Assembly: GCF_000315485.1 (NCBI RefSeq)
Contig: NZ_JH992942.1
Location: forward strand, 226,028-290,027
Length of the DNA stretch: 64,000 nucleotides
DNA from: Bacteroides oleiciplenus YIT 12058
GTDB taxonomy: Bacteria; Bacteroidota; Bacteroidia; Bacteroidales; Bacteroidaceae
Reading direction: 5' to 3'
The notes under the pieces are model-generated. The model saw only the letters and a program-made list of their open reading frames with translations, ran no database searches and was not told the origin of the DNA. Both the position numbers and the translations under genes were made by a program. Shown here one piece after another: positions 55,112-62,870 of the stretch (position 1 is its first letter; each line of letters starts with the position of its first letter).

Positions 55112-56422
55112 GTGGAAGAAGAGAAGAAATACAAGGAGATAGAACTGCGTAGTGAAGAAGTGCAGGAAGTAATGAATCACATTTCACCTTGGGTGGTGAG
55201 GTGGGGGATAACGGTGCTGTTTATTATTCTGCTTGTTATATTGGTTGGGTGCTGGGTATTTCGATACCCGGATGTGCTGCAAGCGGAAGTGACTCTGACA
55301 ACTGAAGAACCTCCGGCCTTTATCCTGGCACGTTCAGCAGGAAAGATTGATACGTTGTATATAAATAATGGTGGCATGGTGCAGGCAGGTGAGCGTTTGG
55401 GGGTAATTCAGAATACTTCTGTAACTGAAGATGTACTGTGGCTGACAGATTGTATGAAAGAATGGAAAGAGGCCGGTTATGAACCGGATAAAGGAGCGGA
55501 CTATTTTATAGGTAAACGTTTGCAGTTAGGGGAACTACAATCGGTGTACGCTTCTTTCATGATTGCTCTTTCAGATTATATCCGTTTTATTGAGCAGGAC
55601 TATTACACAAAGAAATTGAATGCCGGAAGAAAACAGCTGGGTGGGCAACGTTCTTATCTCAATCTGGTGCAGCGTGAGCATACATTGACTGAAAAAGAAA
55701 TGAAATTAGCGCAAAGTATGTATGACCGGGATTCCATCCTTTTTGAAGGAGATGCTATGATTGCAGCAGAATTTGAAGAGTCGGGTAGCCGTTATTTGCA
55801 GAGTCTGCGTACCAAGGAAACTTCCGGTATGAGTTTGCTGCAAGCTGAAATGCAATTGGAGCAGCAGGAAGAAAATTTATTGGATTTGGGCAAGCAGGCT
55901 TATGATGAAGAACAAAACCACAGACTTGAATTGAAGAATGCAGTGGAACAACTTGAAGCTCAATTGAGTTCGTGGGAACAGAGCTATTTGTTCTGTAGCC
56001 CGATTTGTGGCAAAGTAACTTTTATGACGGTTTGGAGCCGTAATCAGAATGTAGAATCGGGGGAGACGGTTTTTGTGGTACAACCTTCGAAAGATTCGAA
56101 AGTCGTTGGAAAGGCAAAACTTCCTTTGCAGGGTTCAGGAAAGGTACAGATAGGACAGAAGGTACATGTGCGTATGGATAATTATCCTGATCAGGAATTT
56201 GGTTATGTAAAGGGAAGGGTGGAAAGTATTTCTCCGGTTCCGACAGAAGACGGAGTATACATTGTGGAAATCACTTTGCCCGATGGTTTGCATACAAACT
56301 ATGGCAGAACGCTCCCTACAGTACGCGAATTGAAAGGGACAGCAGATATTATATTGGCGGACAGGAATGTATTGGAGAGGTTGTTAGCTCCGTTAAGAAA
56401 GATAGTGGAATACGAAGACTAA
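55112..56422 (+). CDS. HlyD-family adaptor of the peptide exporter
   Basis: Inner-membrane-anchored periplasmic adaptor of 436 residues. The GTG at 55112 is the only sensible start (20 bases after the exporter stop; next Met is about residue 36). N-terminal cytoplasmic part, one membrane segment (WGITVLFIILLVILVGCWVF, about 31-50), a biotinyl-lipoyl half (AGKIDTLYINNGGMVQAGER), a long coiled-coil hairpin (about 185-275) and a closing beta-barrel (VGKAKLPLQGSGKVQIGQKV). It should join the ABC exporter to an outer-membrane TolC; no TolC gene is next to it, so an unlinked one must serve. Confidence 0.92.
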   Translation: MEEEKKYKEIELRSEEVQEVMNHISPWVVRWGITVLFIILLVILVGCWVFRYPDVLQAEVTLTTEEPPAFILARSAGKIDTLYINNGGMVQAGERLGVIQNTSVTEDVLWLTDCMKEWKEAGYEPDKGADYFIGKRLQLGELQSVYASFMIALSDYIRFIEQDYYTKKLNAGRKQLGGQRSYLNLVQREHTLTEKEMKLAQSMYDRDSILFEGDAMIAAEFEESGSRYLQSLRTKETSGMSLLQAEMQLEQQEENLLDLGKQAYDEEQNHRLELKNAVEQLEAQLSSWEQSYLFCSPICGKVTFMTVWSRNQNVESGETVFVVQPSKDSKVVGKAKLPLQGSGKVQIGQKVHVRMDNYPDQEFGYVKGRVESISPVPTEDGVYIVEITLPDGLHTNYGRTLPTVRELKGTADIILADRNVLERLLAPLRKIVEYED

Positions 56423-56464
56423 ATAAAACCTCTGTTACTTTCCCTCAACTCCCGAACTTTTTCG

Positions 56465-56472
56465 TACTTTTG
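56465..56472 (+). promoter_or_regulatory. Bacteroides-type -7 box (TACTTTTG) for the DHH phosphoesterase gene
   Basis: TACTTTTG lies 67 bases before the ATG at 56539, in the gap after the exporter operon. The -33 part is weak. Confidence 0.45.
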
Positions 56473-56538
56473 TCCTCTCAATTTGTTATGGATGAAGAGA
56501 GTTATTTTATTCATCCGTTTCTAAAATCATAAAAGTAT

Positions 56539-57576
56539 ATGTTGACCAAAGTAATAGAACAAGCCAAGATAGACCGCTTTGCCAGATGGATGGGACATGC
56601 GGAGAGAATCGTTATTGTAGCCCATGTGGCACCGGATGGTGACGCTATCGGTTCTTCATTAGGGTTATGGCACTTCCTTAATTCACAAGATAAGACGGCC
56701 AACGTCATTGTGCCGAATGCTTTTCCCGATTTCCTGAAGTGGATGCCGGGCAGTAAAGATGTATTGCTTTACGACCGCTACAAAGAGTTTGCTGACAAAC
56801 TAATAGCTGAGGCGGAGATCATTTGCTGCTTGGACTTCAACGCTTTGAGCCGTATAGATGCGATGGCGGACGCTATAAAAACTGCCAAAGGGAAGAAAAT
56901 ATTGATAGACCACCACTTGTATCCCGAAGAATTCTGTGATATTACTATTTCGCATCCCAATATATCGTCCACTTCCGAGCTTATATTCCGTCTGATATGC
57001 CGCATGGGCTATTTCAGCGAGATAACCAAACAAGGGGCGGAGTGTATTTATACCGGCATGATGACCGATACAGGTGGTTTCACTTACAACTCCAACAATC
57101 GGGAAATCTATTTCATTATCGGAGAGCTGCTATCCAAAGGCATCGACAAGGACGATATTTACCGAAAAGTTTATAATACTTATTCCGAAAGTCGCCTGCG
57201 ACTGATGGGGTATGTGCTTTCGCAAATGCGGGTGTATCCTGATTATCATGCAGCCTTGATATCATTAACCAAGAATGAACAGGGACGTTTCGACTATATC
57301 CGCGGTGACAGTGAGGGGTTTGTGAATATTCCTTTGAGCATAAAAGATGTGGTTTTCTCCTGTTTCCTGCGTGAAGATACGGAAAAGCCGATGATTAAAG
57401 TTTCGTTGCGTTCGGTGGGTACATTCCCCTGTAATCAACTGGCTGCCGAGTTCTTCAATGGAGGTGGACATCTGAATGCCTCTGGCGGCGAATTTTACGG
57501 CACGATAGATGAAGCGAAAAGGGTTTTGGAACGCGCTTTGGAAAAATTCAAGCCTCTGCTGAATGCGAAAGGATAA
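56539..57576 (+). CDS. DHH/DHHA1 phosphoesterase (NrnA-like oligoribonuclease)
   Basis: Bifunctional nano-RNase/pAp phosphatase family protein of 345 residues that degrades two- to five-nucleotide RNA to mononucleotides and can dephosphorylate pAp. DHH domain motifs: IVAHVAPDGDAIGSSLGLWH (about 30-49), CCLDFNALSRI, LIDHHLYPEE (DHH at about 123-125) and TGMMTDTGGFTYNS. The DHHA1 domain ends with the GGGHLNASGGEF motif (about 310-321), which binds the nucleotide substrate. Located alone between the peptide exporter and the DUF4827 gene. Confidence 0.92.
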   Translation: MLTKVIEQAKIDRFARWMGHAERIVIVAHVAPDGDAIGSSLGLWHFLNSQDKTANVIVPNAFPDFLKWMPGSKDVLLYDRYKEFADKLIAEAEIICCLDFNALSRIDAMADAIKTAKGKKILIDHHLYPEEFCDITISHPNISSTSELIFRLICRMGYFSEITKQGAECIYTGMMTDTGGFTYNSNNREIYFIIGELLSKGIDKDDIYRKVYNTYSESRLRLMGYVLSQMRVYPDYHAALISLTKNEQGRFDYIRGDSEGFVNIPLSIKDVVFSCFLREDTEKPMIKVSLRSVGTFPCNQLAAEFFNGGGHLNASGGEFYGTIDEAKRVLERALEKFKPLLNAKG

Positions 57577-57647
57577 AAAAAGTGAGGCACAAAGGTTAAA
57601 AGATACGAAGTTTCCACGCAGAGCTTTCAACTTTCAACGAAATCGAA

Positions 57648-57655
57648 TACTTTTG
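57648..57655 (+). promoter_or_regulatory. Bacteroides-type -7 box (TACTTTTG) for the DUF4827 gene
   Basis: TACTTTTG is 25 bases before the ATG at 57680. An upstream CTTTCAACTTTCAA stretch stands at the -33 region without an exact TTG. Confidence 0.5.
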
Positions 57656-57679
57656 TACGGAATTACTAAATAACAGATA

Positions 57680-58279
57680 ATGAAGAAACTTACATTGTTT
57701 TTTTTAGCTTTGTTGGCATGTGGCTTGGCTTTTCAGGCTTGCGATAATACCAAGACCTATGCAGAAATGCTGGAGGATGAGAAAGATGCCATTAAAGCGT
57801 TTATCAGAGACAGTAGTATAACTGTTATATCTCAGACTGAATTTTATAGAAACGACTCGACTACGGATTTATCCAAGAATGAATATGTGCAGCTCGCCAG
57901 TGGTGTGTATATGCAGATAGTGGATAAGGGGTCTACCAATCCTGCCGATACCGTGAAACCTAATGACCAGATTTTGGTTCGTTTTATGGAATTTAGCCTT
58001 ATGAATAACGTGGTAACCATGTCCAATCTGGATTATGCAGAAGTAGTGGATGAATTCAATTATAGAGTAACAAGTTCTTCTATTGCCGGTCAATTTACAC
58101 AAGGATTTATGCTTTACTACGGTACTTCTGTACCTGCTGGCTGGTTAGTACCATTGGCCTACGTGCGTGATGGCGCACATGTTAAACTGATTGTTCCTTC
58201 CAAAATGGGGCATAATTCGGCAATGCAAAATGTATATCCTTATTACTACGATATCCGTAAATATCAAATCTATAGATGA
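57680..58279 (+). CDS. DUF4827 lipoprotein (FKBP-like fold probable)
   Basis: Lipoprotein of 199 residues (LACGLAFQACDN, Cys at about 21). After a helix that begins TYAEMLEDEKDAIKAFI, the mature part has the layout of the FKBP-like family DUF4827, with VKPNDQILVRFMEFSLMN at the start of the fold, GFMLYYGTSVPAGWLVPLAY and a C-terminal IVPSKMGHNSAMQNVYPYYY. The proline-isomerase active-site residues are not clearly kept, so catalytic activity is doubtful. It precedes glmM, 38 bases away, as often seen in Bacteroides. Confidence 0.82.
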   Translation: MKKLTLFFLALLACGLAFQACDNTKTYAEMLEDEKDAIKAFIRDSSITVISQTEFYRNDSTTDLSKNEYVQLASGVYMQIVDKGSTNPADTVKPNDQILVRFMEFSLMNNVVTMSNLDYAEVVDEFNYRVTSSSIAGQFTQGFMLYYGTSVPAGWLVPLAYVRDGAHVKLIVPSKMGHNSAMQNVYPYYYDIRKYQIYR

Positions 58280-58317
58280 TATAGTGTAACCAACAATCTC
58301 TTAATTTATTTACCTAA

Positions 58318-59706
58318 ATGACTCTAATCAAATCTATCTCTGGAATCCGCGGAACGATTGGCGGAGGAGCGGGTGAAGGATTGAATCCGCTTGACATTGT
58401 GAAATTCACATCAGCGTATGCAGCACTTATCCGCAAAACGTGCACAGTAAAAAGCAACAAAATTGTAGTAGGACGCGACGCCCGCATTTCGGGTGAAATG
58501 GTAAAGAATGTAGTGGTAGGTACCTTGATGGGGATGGGCTGGGATGTTATTGACATCGATCTGGCTTCCACACCGACTACTGAACTGGCTGTGACTATGG
58601 AGGGCGCCAGTGGCGGTATCATCCTGACCGCTTCGCACAATCCCAAACAATGGAACGCTCTGAAATTGCTGAATGAACACGGCGAATTTCTGAATGCTGC
58701 CGAAGGTAACGAAGTACTTCGCATTGCCGAGGCTGAAGAATTTGACTATGCTGAAGTAGATCAATTGGGCTCTTATCGCATGGACTTAACTTACAATCAG
58801 AAACACATAGACAGTGTGCTGGCGCTTGATCTGGTGGACGTAGAAGCTATCAAAAAGGCAAACTTCCGTGTAGCTATCGACTGTGTGAATTCTGTAGGCG
58901 GCATCATTCTGCCGGAATTACTGGAACAACTTGGTGTGCAACATGTGGAAAAACTCTACTGCGAACCGACAGGGGACTTCCAGCATAATCCCGAACCGTT
59001 GGAAAAGAATCTGGGTGACATCATGAACCTGATGAAAGGTGGCAAGGCTGATGTAGCTTTTGTGGTTGACCCGGATGTGGATCGTCTGGCAATGATTTGC
59101 GAAGATGGAAAAATGTACGGTGAGGAATATACGTTAGTAAGCGTTGCCGACTATGTGCTGAAACATACACCAGGTAACACTGTTTCTAACCTAAGCTCTA
59201 CACGTGCATTGCGCGATGTAACCCGCAAATATGGTAAGGAATATTTTGCTTCTGCCGTAGGCGAGGTGAATGTAACCACCAAGATGAAGGAAGTAGGTGC
59301 CGTTATCGGCGGTGAAGGCAATGGCGGAGTGATTTATCCGGCAAGCCACTACGGACGTGACGCGTTGGTAGGTATTGCTCTATTCCTGAGCCATCTGGCA
59401 CATGAGGGAAAGAAAGTAAGCGAGCTTCGTGCAACTTATCCGCCTTACTTTATGGCAAAGAATCGTGTGGACCTGACTCCCGAAACTGACGTTGATGCTA
59501 TTCTTGCGAAAGTGAAAGAGCTTTATAAGAATGAAGAAATCAATGATATTGATGGTGTAAAGATTGATTTTGCAGACAAGTGGGTACATTTGCGCAAAAG
59601 CAATACCGAGCCGATTATTCGTGTATATAGCGAGGCTTCTACACCGGAAGCGGCTGAAGAAATCGGTCAGAAGATAATGAAGGTGATCGAAGATTTGGCG
59701 AAATAA
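58318..59706 (+). CDS. glmM: Phosphoglucosamine mutase family protein
   Basis: Phosphohexomutase of 462 residues that interconverts glucosamine 6- and 1-phosphate for UDP-GlcNAc synthesis. The N terminus is SISGIRGTIGGGAGEGLNP; the phosphoserine loop is ILTASHNPKQWNALK (about 103), metal-binding loop is DPDVDRLAM (about 244-252), the sugar loop is VIGGEGNGGVIYP (about 325-337) and the phosphate-binding loop is RKSNTEPIIRVYSEA (about 427-441). Strictly, a phosphomannomutase or phosphoglucomutase activity cannot be excluded from sequence alone. Confidence 0.88.
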   Translation: MTLIKSISGIRGTIGGGAGEGLNPLDIVKFTSAYAALIRKTCTVKSNKIVVGRDARISGEMVKNVVVGTLMGMGWDVIDIDLASTPTTELAVTMEGASGGIILTASHNPKQWNALKLLNEHGEFLNAAEGNEVLRIAEAEEFDYAEVDQLGSYRMDLTYNQKHIDSVLALDLVDVEAIKKANFRVAIDCVNSVGGIILPELLEQLGVQHVEKLYCEPTGDFQHNPEPLEKNLGDIMNLMKGGKADVAFVVDPDVDRLAMICEDGKMYGEEYTLVSVADYVLKHTPGNTVSNLSSTRALRDVTRKYGKEYFASAVGEVNVTTKMKEVGAVIGGEGNGGVIYPASHYGRDALVGIALFLSHLAHEGKKVSELRATYPPYFMAKNRVDLTPETDVDAILAKVKELYKNEEINDIDGVKIDFADKWVHLRKSNTEPIIRVYSEASTPEAAEEIGQKIMKVIEDLAK

Positions 59707-59730
59707 GTCAATACTCAATAAGAACAAGAA

Positions 59731-59766
59731 AGGCGGCATTCTGGTAAAAGGATGCCGCCTCTTTTT
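59731..59766. terminator. Strong intrinsic terminator after glmM
   Basis: AGGCGGCAT (59731-59739) and ATGCCGCCT (59752-59760) form a nine-base-pair GC-rich stem with CTTTTTG following. It can serve the minus-strand NUDIX gene also, because a run of A (AAGAA) precedes the stem on the other side. Confidence 0.9.
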
Positions 59767-59784
59767 GTATAAGGTTCCATATCG

Positions 59785-60294
59785 TTATGCGTCCAGTGGT
59801 ATAATTCTTCCGATTTCTCCTTCAAAGTTCGGAGTAAATACGCCTTTGCCTATATTCTCTTTAATTTCTTCTACCGTCCAGAAGCGTCCGTCGTCCAGTT
59901 CGTCGCTGGGATGTATTTCACCGTCGTATACGGTTTTGTGTACAAAAACGAGTTCTTTCTCACGGGCAGACTCAAAGACATAATGAGTGATGGTTTCGGG
60001 TGTAAAGTCGGTGATGCCCAGCTCTTCGCGCACTTCGCGCTTCAATGCCATTTCTACACTTTCTCCCAAATCGACATGTCCGCCTACGGAAGTATCCCAT
60101 TTGCCCGGTTGGATGTCTTTCCATTCGGGACGCTTCTGCAGATAAAGTTCGCCTTTGGAATTGAAAACGTGCAGGTGTATCACGGGATGAAGCAACTTGC
60201 TGCCGCTATGACACTCGCCGCGAGTGGCGGCACCTGTTATATTTCCTTGTTCATCAACAAGGGGAAACATTTCCTGGTTGTTATCGCTGTTCAT
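59785..60294 (-). CDS. NUDIX hydrolase
   Basis: Pyrophosphohydrolase of 169 residues. The NUDIX box GHVDLGESVEMALKREVREE followed by LGI matches GX5EX7REUXEEXGU and is intact. The N-terminal MFPLVDEQGNITGAATRGEC and HLHVFNSKGELYLQKRPEWK resemble the IDI/YfcD group, which has a RxxxK-type substrate-binding pattern. The substrate is unknown. The start codon overlaps the queA stop by four bases (ATGA on the minus strand), so the two are translated together. Confidence 0.9.
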   Translation of the reverse strand: MNSDNNQEMFPLVDEQGNITGAATRGECHSGSKLLHPVIHLHVFNSKGELYLQKRPEWKDIQPGKWDTSVGGHVDLGESVEMALKREVREELGITDFTPETITHYVFESAREKELVFVHKTVYDGEIHPSDELDDGRFWTVEEIKENIGKGVFTPNFEGEIGRIIPLDA

Positions 60295-61529
60295 AAATCA
60301 TATGGTATTAATAATGATGAGTCTCCATAACTCAGAAAACGGAAATCGTGGCTTAACGCAAAGTCATATATCTTTCGCCAGTTGCCTTTTACGAAGGCTG
60401 AGACGAGCAGCAGCAATGTGCTTTGCGGCTGGTGGAAATTGGTGACCATGGCGCAGACAATCTTATAATCATATCCCGGGGCAATGATGATTTGCGTGCT
60501 GGTATGTAAAGCTTCCATATTATGGCGGTTCAGATAATCGAGAATGGCTTGCAATGCTTTTGTAGAAGTGATATTTGCAGTCTCTTCTGCTGTTTCGTAA
60601 GGCTGCCACTGCTGAACGTGTAGTTCCTCCTCTGTTGCATCCGGATTTTTCAGGAGAGTAACACCGATATGGTAGAGGCTTTCCAGTGTTCTTACTGATG
60701 TAGTGCCTACGGCAATGGCTTTTCCGTCATGGGTAATCAACTTCTCAATCGTCCCGTGCGAAACGGATATATATTCCGTATGCATTTCGTGCCCTTCTAT
60801 TTCTTCACTCTTTACGGGCTTGAAAGTTCCTGCACCCACATGCAATGTTAGTTCTTCCAACTCAACTCCCTTTTTTCTCAAAGCATCCAGCACGTGGGGG
60901 GTAAAATGCAGTCCGGCGGTAGGTGCAGCTACTGAACCTTTTATCTTGGAATAAACAGTCTGATAAGTTTCCTTGTCGCTCTCCTGCGTCTCCCGGTTCA
61001 GATAGGGTGGGATGGGAAGTTCACCGAATACTTCGAGAATGTCAGCAAAGGTAATCTCCGGATTGTTCCAGTGGAAATCAATCCAGTGACTGGTACCATG
61101 ACATTCACCTCGGGTAGCTGTTAGGGTAATGGGTTGATTCTTTACAACCATCTCCCGTTTCAGAGTCCCTTCTTTCCATTTCTTCAGATTGCCAATCATG
61201 CAAAGCCAGGCAGCATGTTCTGTTTGCTGGAAATTGAGTACATAATCATTCGGTTCAATGGGTTCCAGACAGAACACTTCAATCAGAGCGCCTGTCTCCT
61301 TGCGGAAGTGCAGGCGTGCTTGAATTACTTTCGTATTATTGAATATCATCAGGCTTCCCGCCGGCAGATAAAAAGGAAGTGAGGTGAAAATGTCTTCGGA
61401 TACTTCACCGTGACGATAGACCAAAAGTTTGGATTGATCGCGCACAGTCAAGGGGAATTTAGCGATGCGTTCGTCCGGTAACGGATAGTTGAACTCGCTG
61501 ATACGGATATGTTTCGGATCTTCTTTCAT
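60291..61529 (-). CDS. queA: S-adenosylmethionine:tRNA ribosyltransferase-isomerase
   Basis: Transfers the ribosyl part of SAM to 7-aminomethyl-7-deazaguanine in tRNA, forming epoxyqueuosine. Family landmarks: EFNYPLPDERIAKFPL and DQSKLLVYRHGEV at the N terminus, MIFNNTKVIQARLHF, YSKIKGSVAAPTAGLHFTP in the middle, and VGAGTFKPVKSEEIEGHEMHTEY. At 412 residues it is longer than the roughly 350 of proteobacterial QueA, owing to additions mainly around residues 110-170, as is usual in Bacteroidetes. It forms a two-gene unit with the NUDIX gene. Confidence 0.94.
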   Translation of the reverse strand: MKEDPKHIRISEFNYPLPDERIAKFPLTVRDQSKLLVYRHGEVSEDIFTSLPFYLPAGSLMIFNNTKVIQARLHFRKETGALIEVFCLEPIEPNDYVLNFQQTEHAAWLCMIGNLKKWKEGTLKREMVVKNQPITLTATRGECHGTSHWIDFHWNNPEITFADILEVFGELPIPPYLNRETQESDKETYQTVYSKIKGSVAAPTAGLHFTPHVLDALRKKGVELEELTLHVGAGTFKPVKSEEIEGHEMHTEYISVSHGTIEKLITHDGKAIAVGTTSVRTLESLYHIGVTLLKNPDATEEELHVQQWQPYETAEETANITSTKALQAILDYLNRHNMEALHTSTQIIIAPGYDYKIVCAMVTNFHQPQSTLLLLVSAFVKGNWRKIYDFALSHDFRFLSYGDSSLLIPYDL

Positions 61530-61603
61530 GATAAACTTCTTTACGGGCTGTAAAGGTACGGATATTTATCGTCTTTTTTCTATCTTTTTTTGTTGAGTTA
61601 CCG

Positions 61604-61611
61604 TATCTTTG
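61604..61611 (+). promoter_or_regulatory. Bacteroides-type -7 box (TATCTTTG) for the Smr protein gene
   Basis: TATCTTTG matches TAnnTTTG and lies about 64 bases before the ATG at 61675, in the region shared with the divergent queA promoter. Confidence 0.45.
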
Positions 61612-61674
61612 TAGGGCGATTGTTCGTTTAAGTAGCCTCAATCGTAAATCATAAATAGTTAAATCGTAAATGAT

Positions 61675-62772
61675 ATGATGAAAATAGGTGATAAAGTACG
61701 TTTTCTCAATGAAATTGGGGGCGGTGTAGTGACAGGTTTCAGAGGAAAAGATATTGTATTGATAGAGGATGCTGACGGGTTTGATATTCCGATGCCTATG
61801 CGTGAGTGTGTAGTGATTGATACGGATGATTATAATATGACAAGGTCCGTGCCGAAAGCTGCTCCGAAGAAAGTAGAAGAGAAACCAGTCCGGTCTTCTA
61901 TATCTCATTCTGCTCAGGAGGAAACGGAGCGCTTGTCTAAACCGCAGGCTTCTGTCTATCGCCAGCCGGAAACTCGTGGCGGGGATATCCTGGATGTTTT
62001 TCTGGCTTTCGTTCCGGAAGATATTAAAGCGGTTAGTACTACTCCTTTTGAGTCATATCTGGTGAATGATAGCAATTACTATCTGTATTATACTTATCTC
62101 TGCGCTGAGGGAAAGGCATGGAGTGTCCGTTCTCATGGAATGGTAGAACCAAACACTAAATTTTTGCTGGAAGAGTTTGAGAAAGCAGAATTGAATGACC
62201 GGGAACATGTAGCTGTGCAGTTCATTGCTTTTAAGGATAGCCGGTCTTTTGTTTTGAAACCGGCTGTCAGTGTAGAGTTTCGCATTGATACGGTGAAGTT
62301 TTATAAGCTGCATACGTTTCAGGAATCAGAGTTCTTTGAAACTCCCGCATTGATTTATGACATAGTGAAGGATGATATTCCTACCAAACAAGTGTATGTT
62401 TCCGCTGAGGAACTGCAGTCTGCTTTGCTCCAGAAAACACTGGTGGATAAGCCAAAATCCCAGCCCATTGTGAAGCGTGGCGGACAGAGTGGTATCATCG
62501 AAATAGACCTCCATATAGCTGAACTGCTGGATGATACTCATGGGATGAGTAACAGTGAGATATTGAATTATCAGTTGGATAAGTTCCGCGAAGTGCTGGA
62601 ACAGTATAAGAATAAGCGTGAACAGCGCATTGTCTTCATTCATGGTAAAGGTGACGGTGTGCTTCGCAAGGCGCTGCTTGATGAATTGAAACGTAAGTAT
62701 TCGGCTTTCCGGCATCAGGATGCTTCTTTCCAGGAATATGGTTTCGGGGCGACGATGGTGACAGTGAAATAA
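61675..62772 (+). CDS. DUF2027 and Smr domain protein
   Basis: Cytoplasmic protein of 365 residues. The N terminus (MMKIGDKVRFLNEIGGGVVTG) is an SH3-like segment of DUF2027, linked by a basic low-complexity stretch (about 65-100) to a beta-rich middle domain. The C-terminal Smr domain (about 280-365) holds IDLHIAELLDDTHGMSNSEI, which contains the IDLH motif, and FIHGKGDGVLRKAL (HGKG motif), as in the endonuclease domain of MutS2. Possible nuclease or nucleic-acid-binding role. Starts at 61675 or 61678 (adjacent ATGs). Confidence 0.88.
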   Translation: MMKIGDKVRFLNEIGGGVVTGFRGKDIVLIEDADGFDIPMPMRECVVIDTDDYNMTRSVPKAAPKKVEEKPVRSSISHSAQEETERLSKPQASVYRQPETRGGDILDVFLAFVPEDIKAVSTTPFESYLVNDSNYYLYYTYLCAEGKAWSVRSHGMVEPNTKFLLEEFEKAELNDREHVAVQFIAFKDSRSFVLKPAVSVEFRIDTVKFYKLHTFQESEFFETPALIYDIVKDDIPTKQVYVSAEELQSALLQKTLVDKPKSQPIVKRGGQSGIIEIDLHIAELLDDTHGMSNSEILNYQLDKFREVLEQYKNKREQRIVFIHGKGDGVLRKALLDELKRKYSAFRHQDASFQEYGFGATMVTVK

Positions 62773-62780
62773 GTTACGAG

Positions 62781-62853
62781 TTACAAAAAGCTACGAGCTA
62801 CGAGTATCTTGCGCATAATAGTGCAGCAACTCGTAGCTCGTAGCTTTTTGTAA
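62781..62853. repeat. Perfect 25-bp inverted repeat between convergent genes
   Basis: The 25-base sequence at 62781-62805, starting TTACAAAAAGCTACGAG, is the exact reverse complement of 62829-62853, with a 23-base spacer. Partial pairing extends further outward (GTTACGAG with CTTGTAGC). It lies between the stops of two convergent genes and must form a very stable hairpin that would end transcription both ways. TACGAG repeats make it internally repetitive. Confidence 0.9.
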
Positions 62854-62870
62854 CTTGTAGCTTTTGCAGT

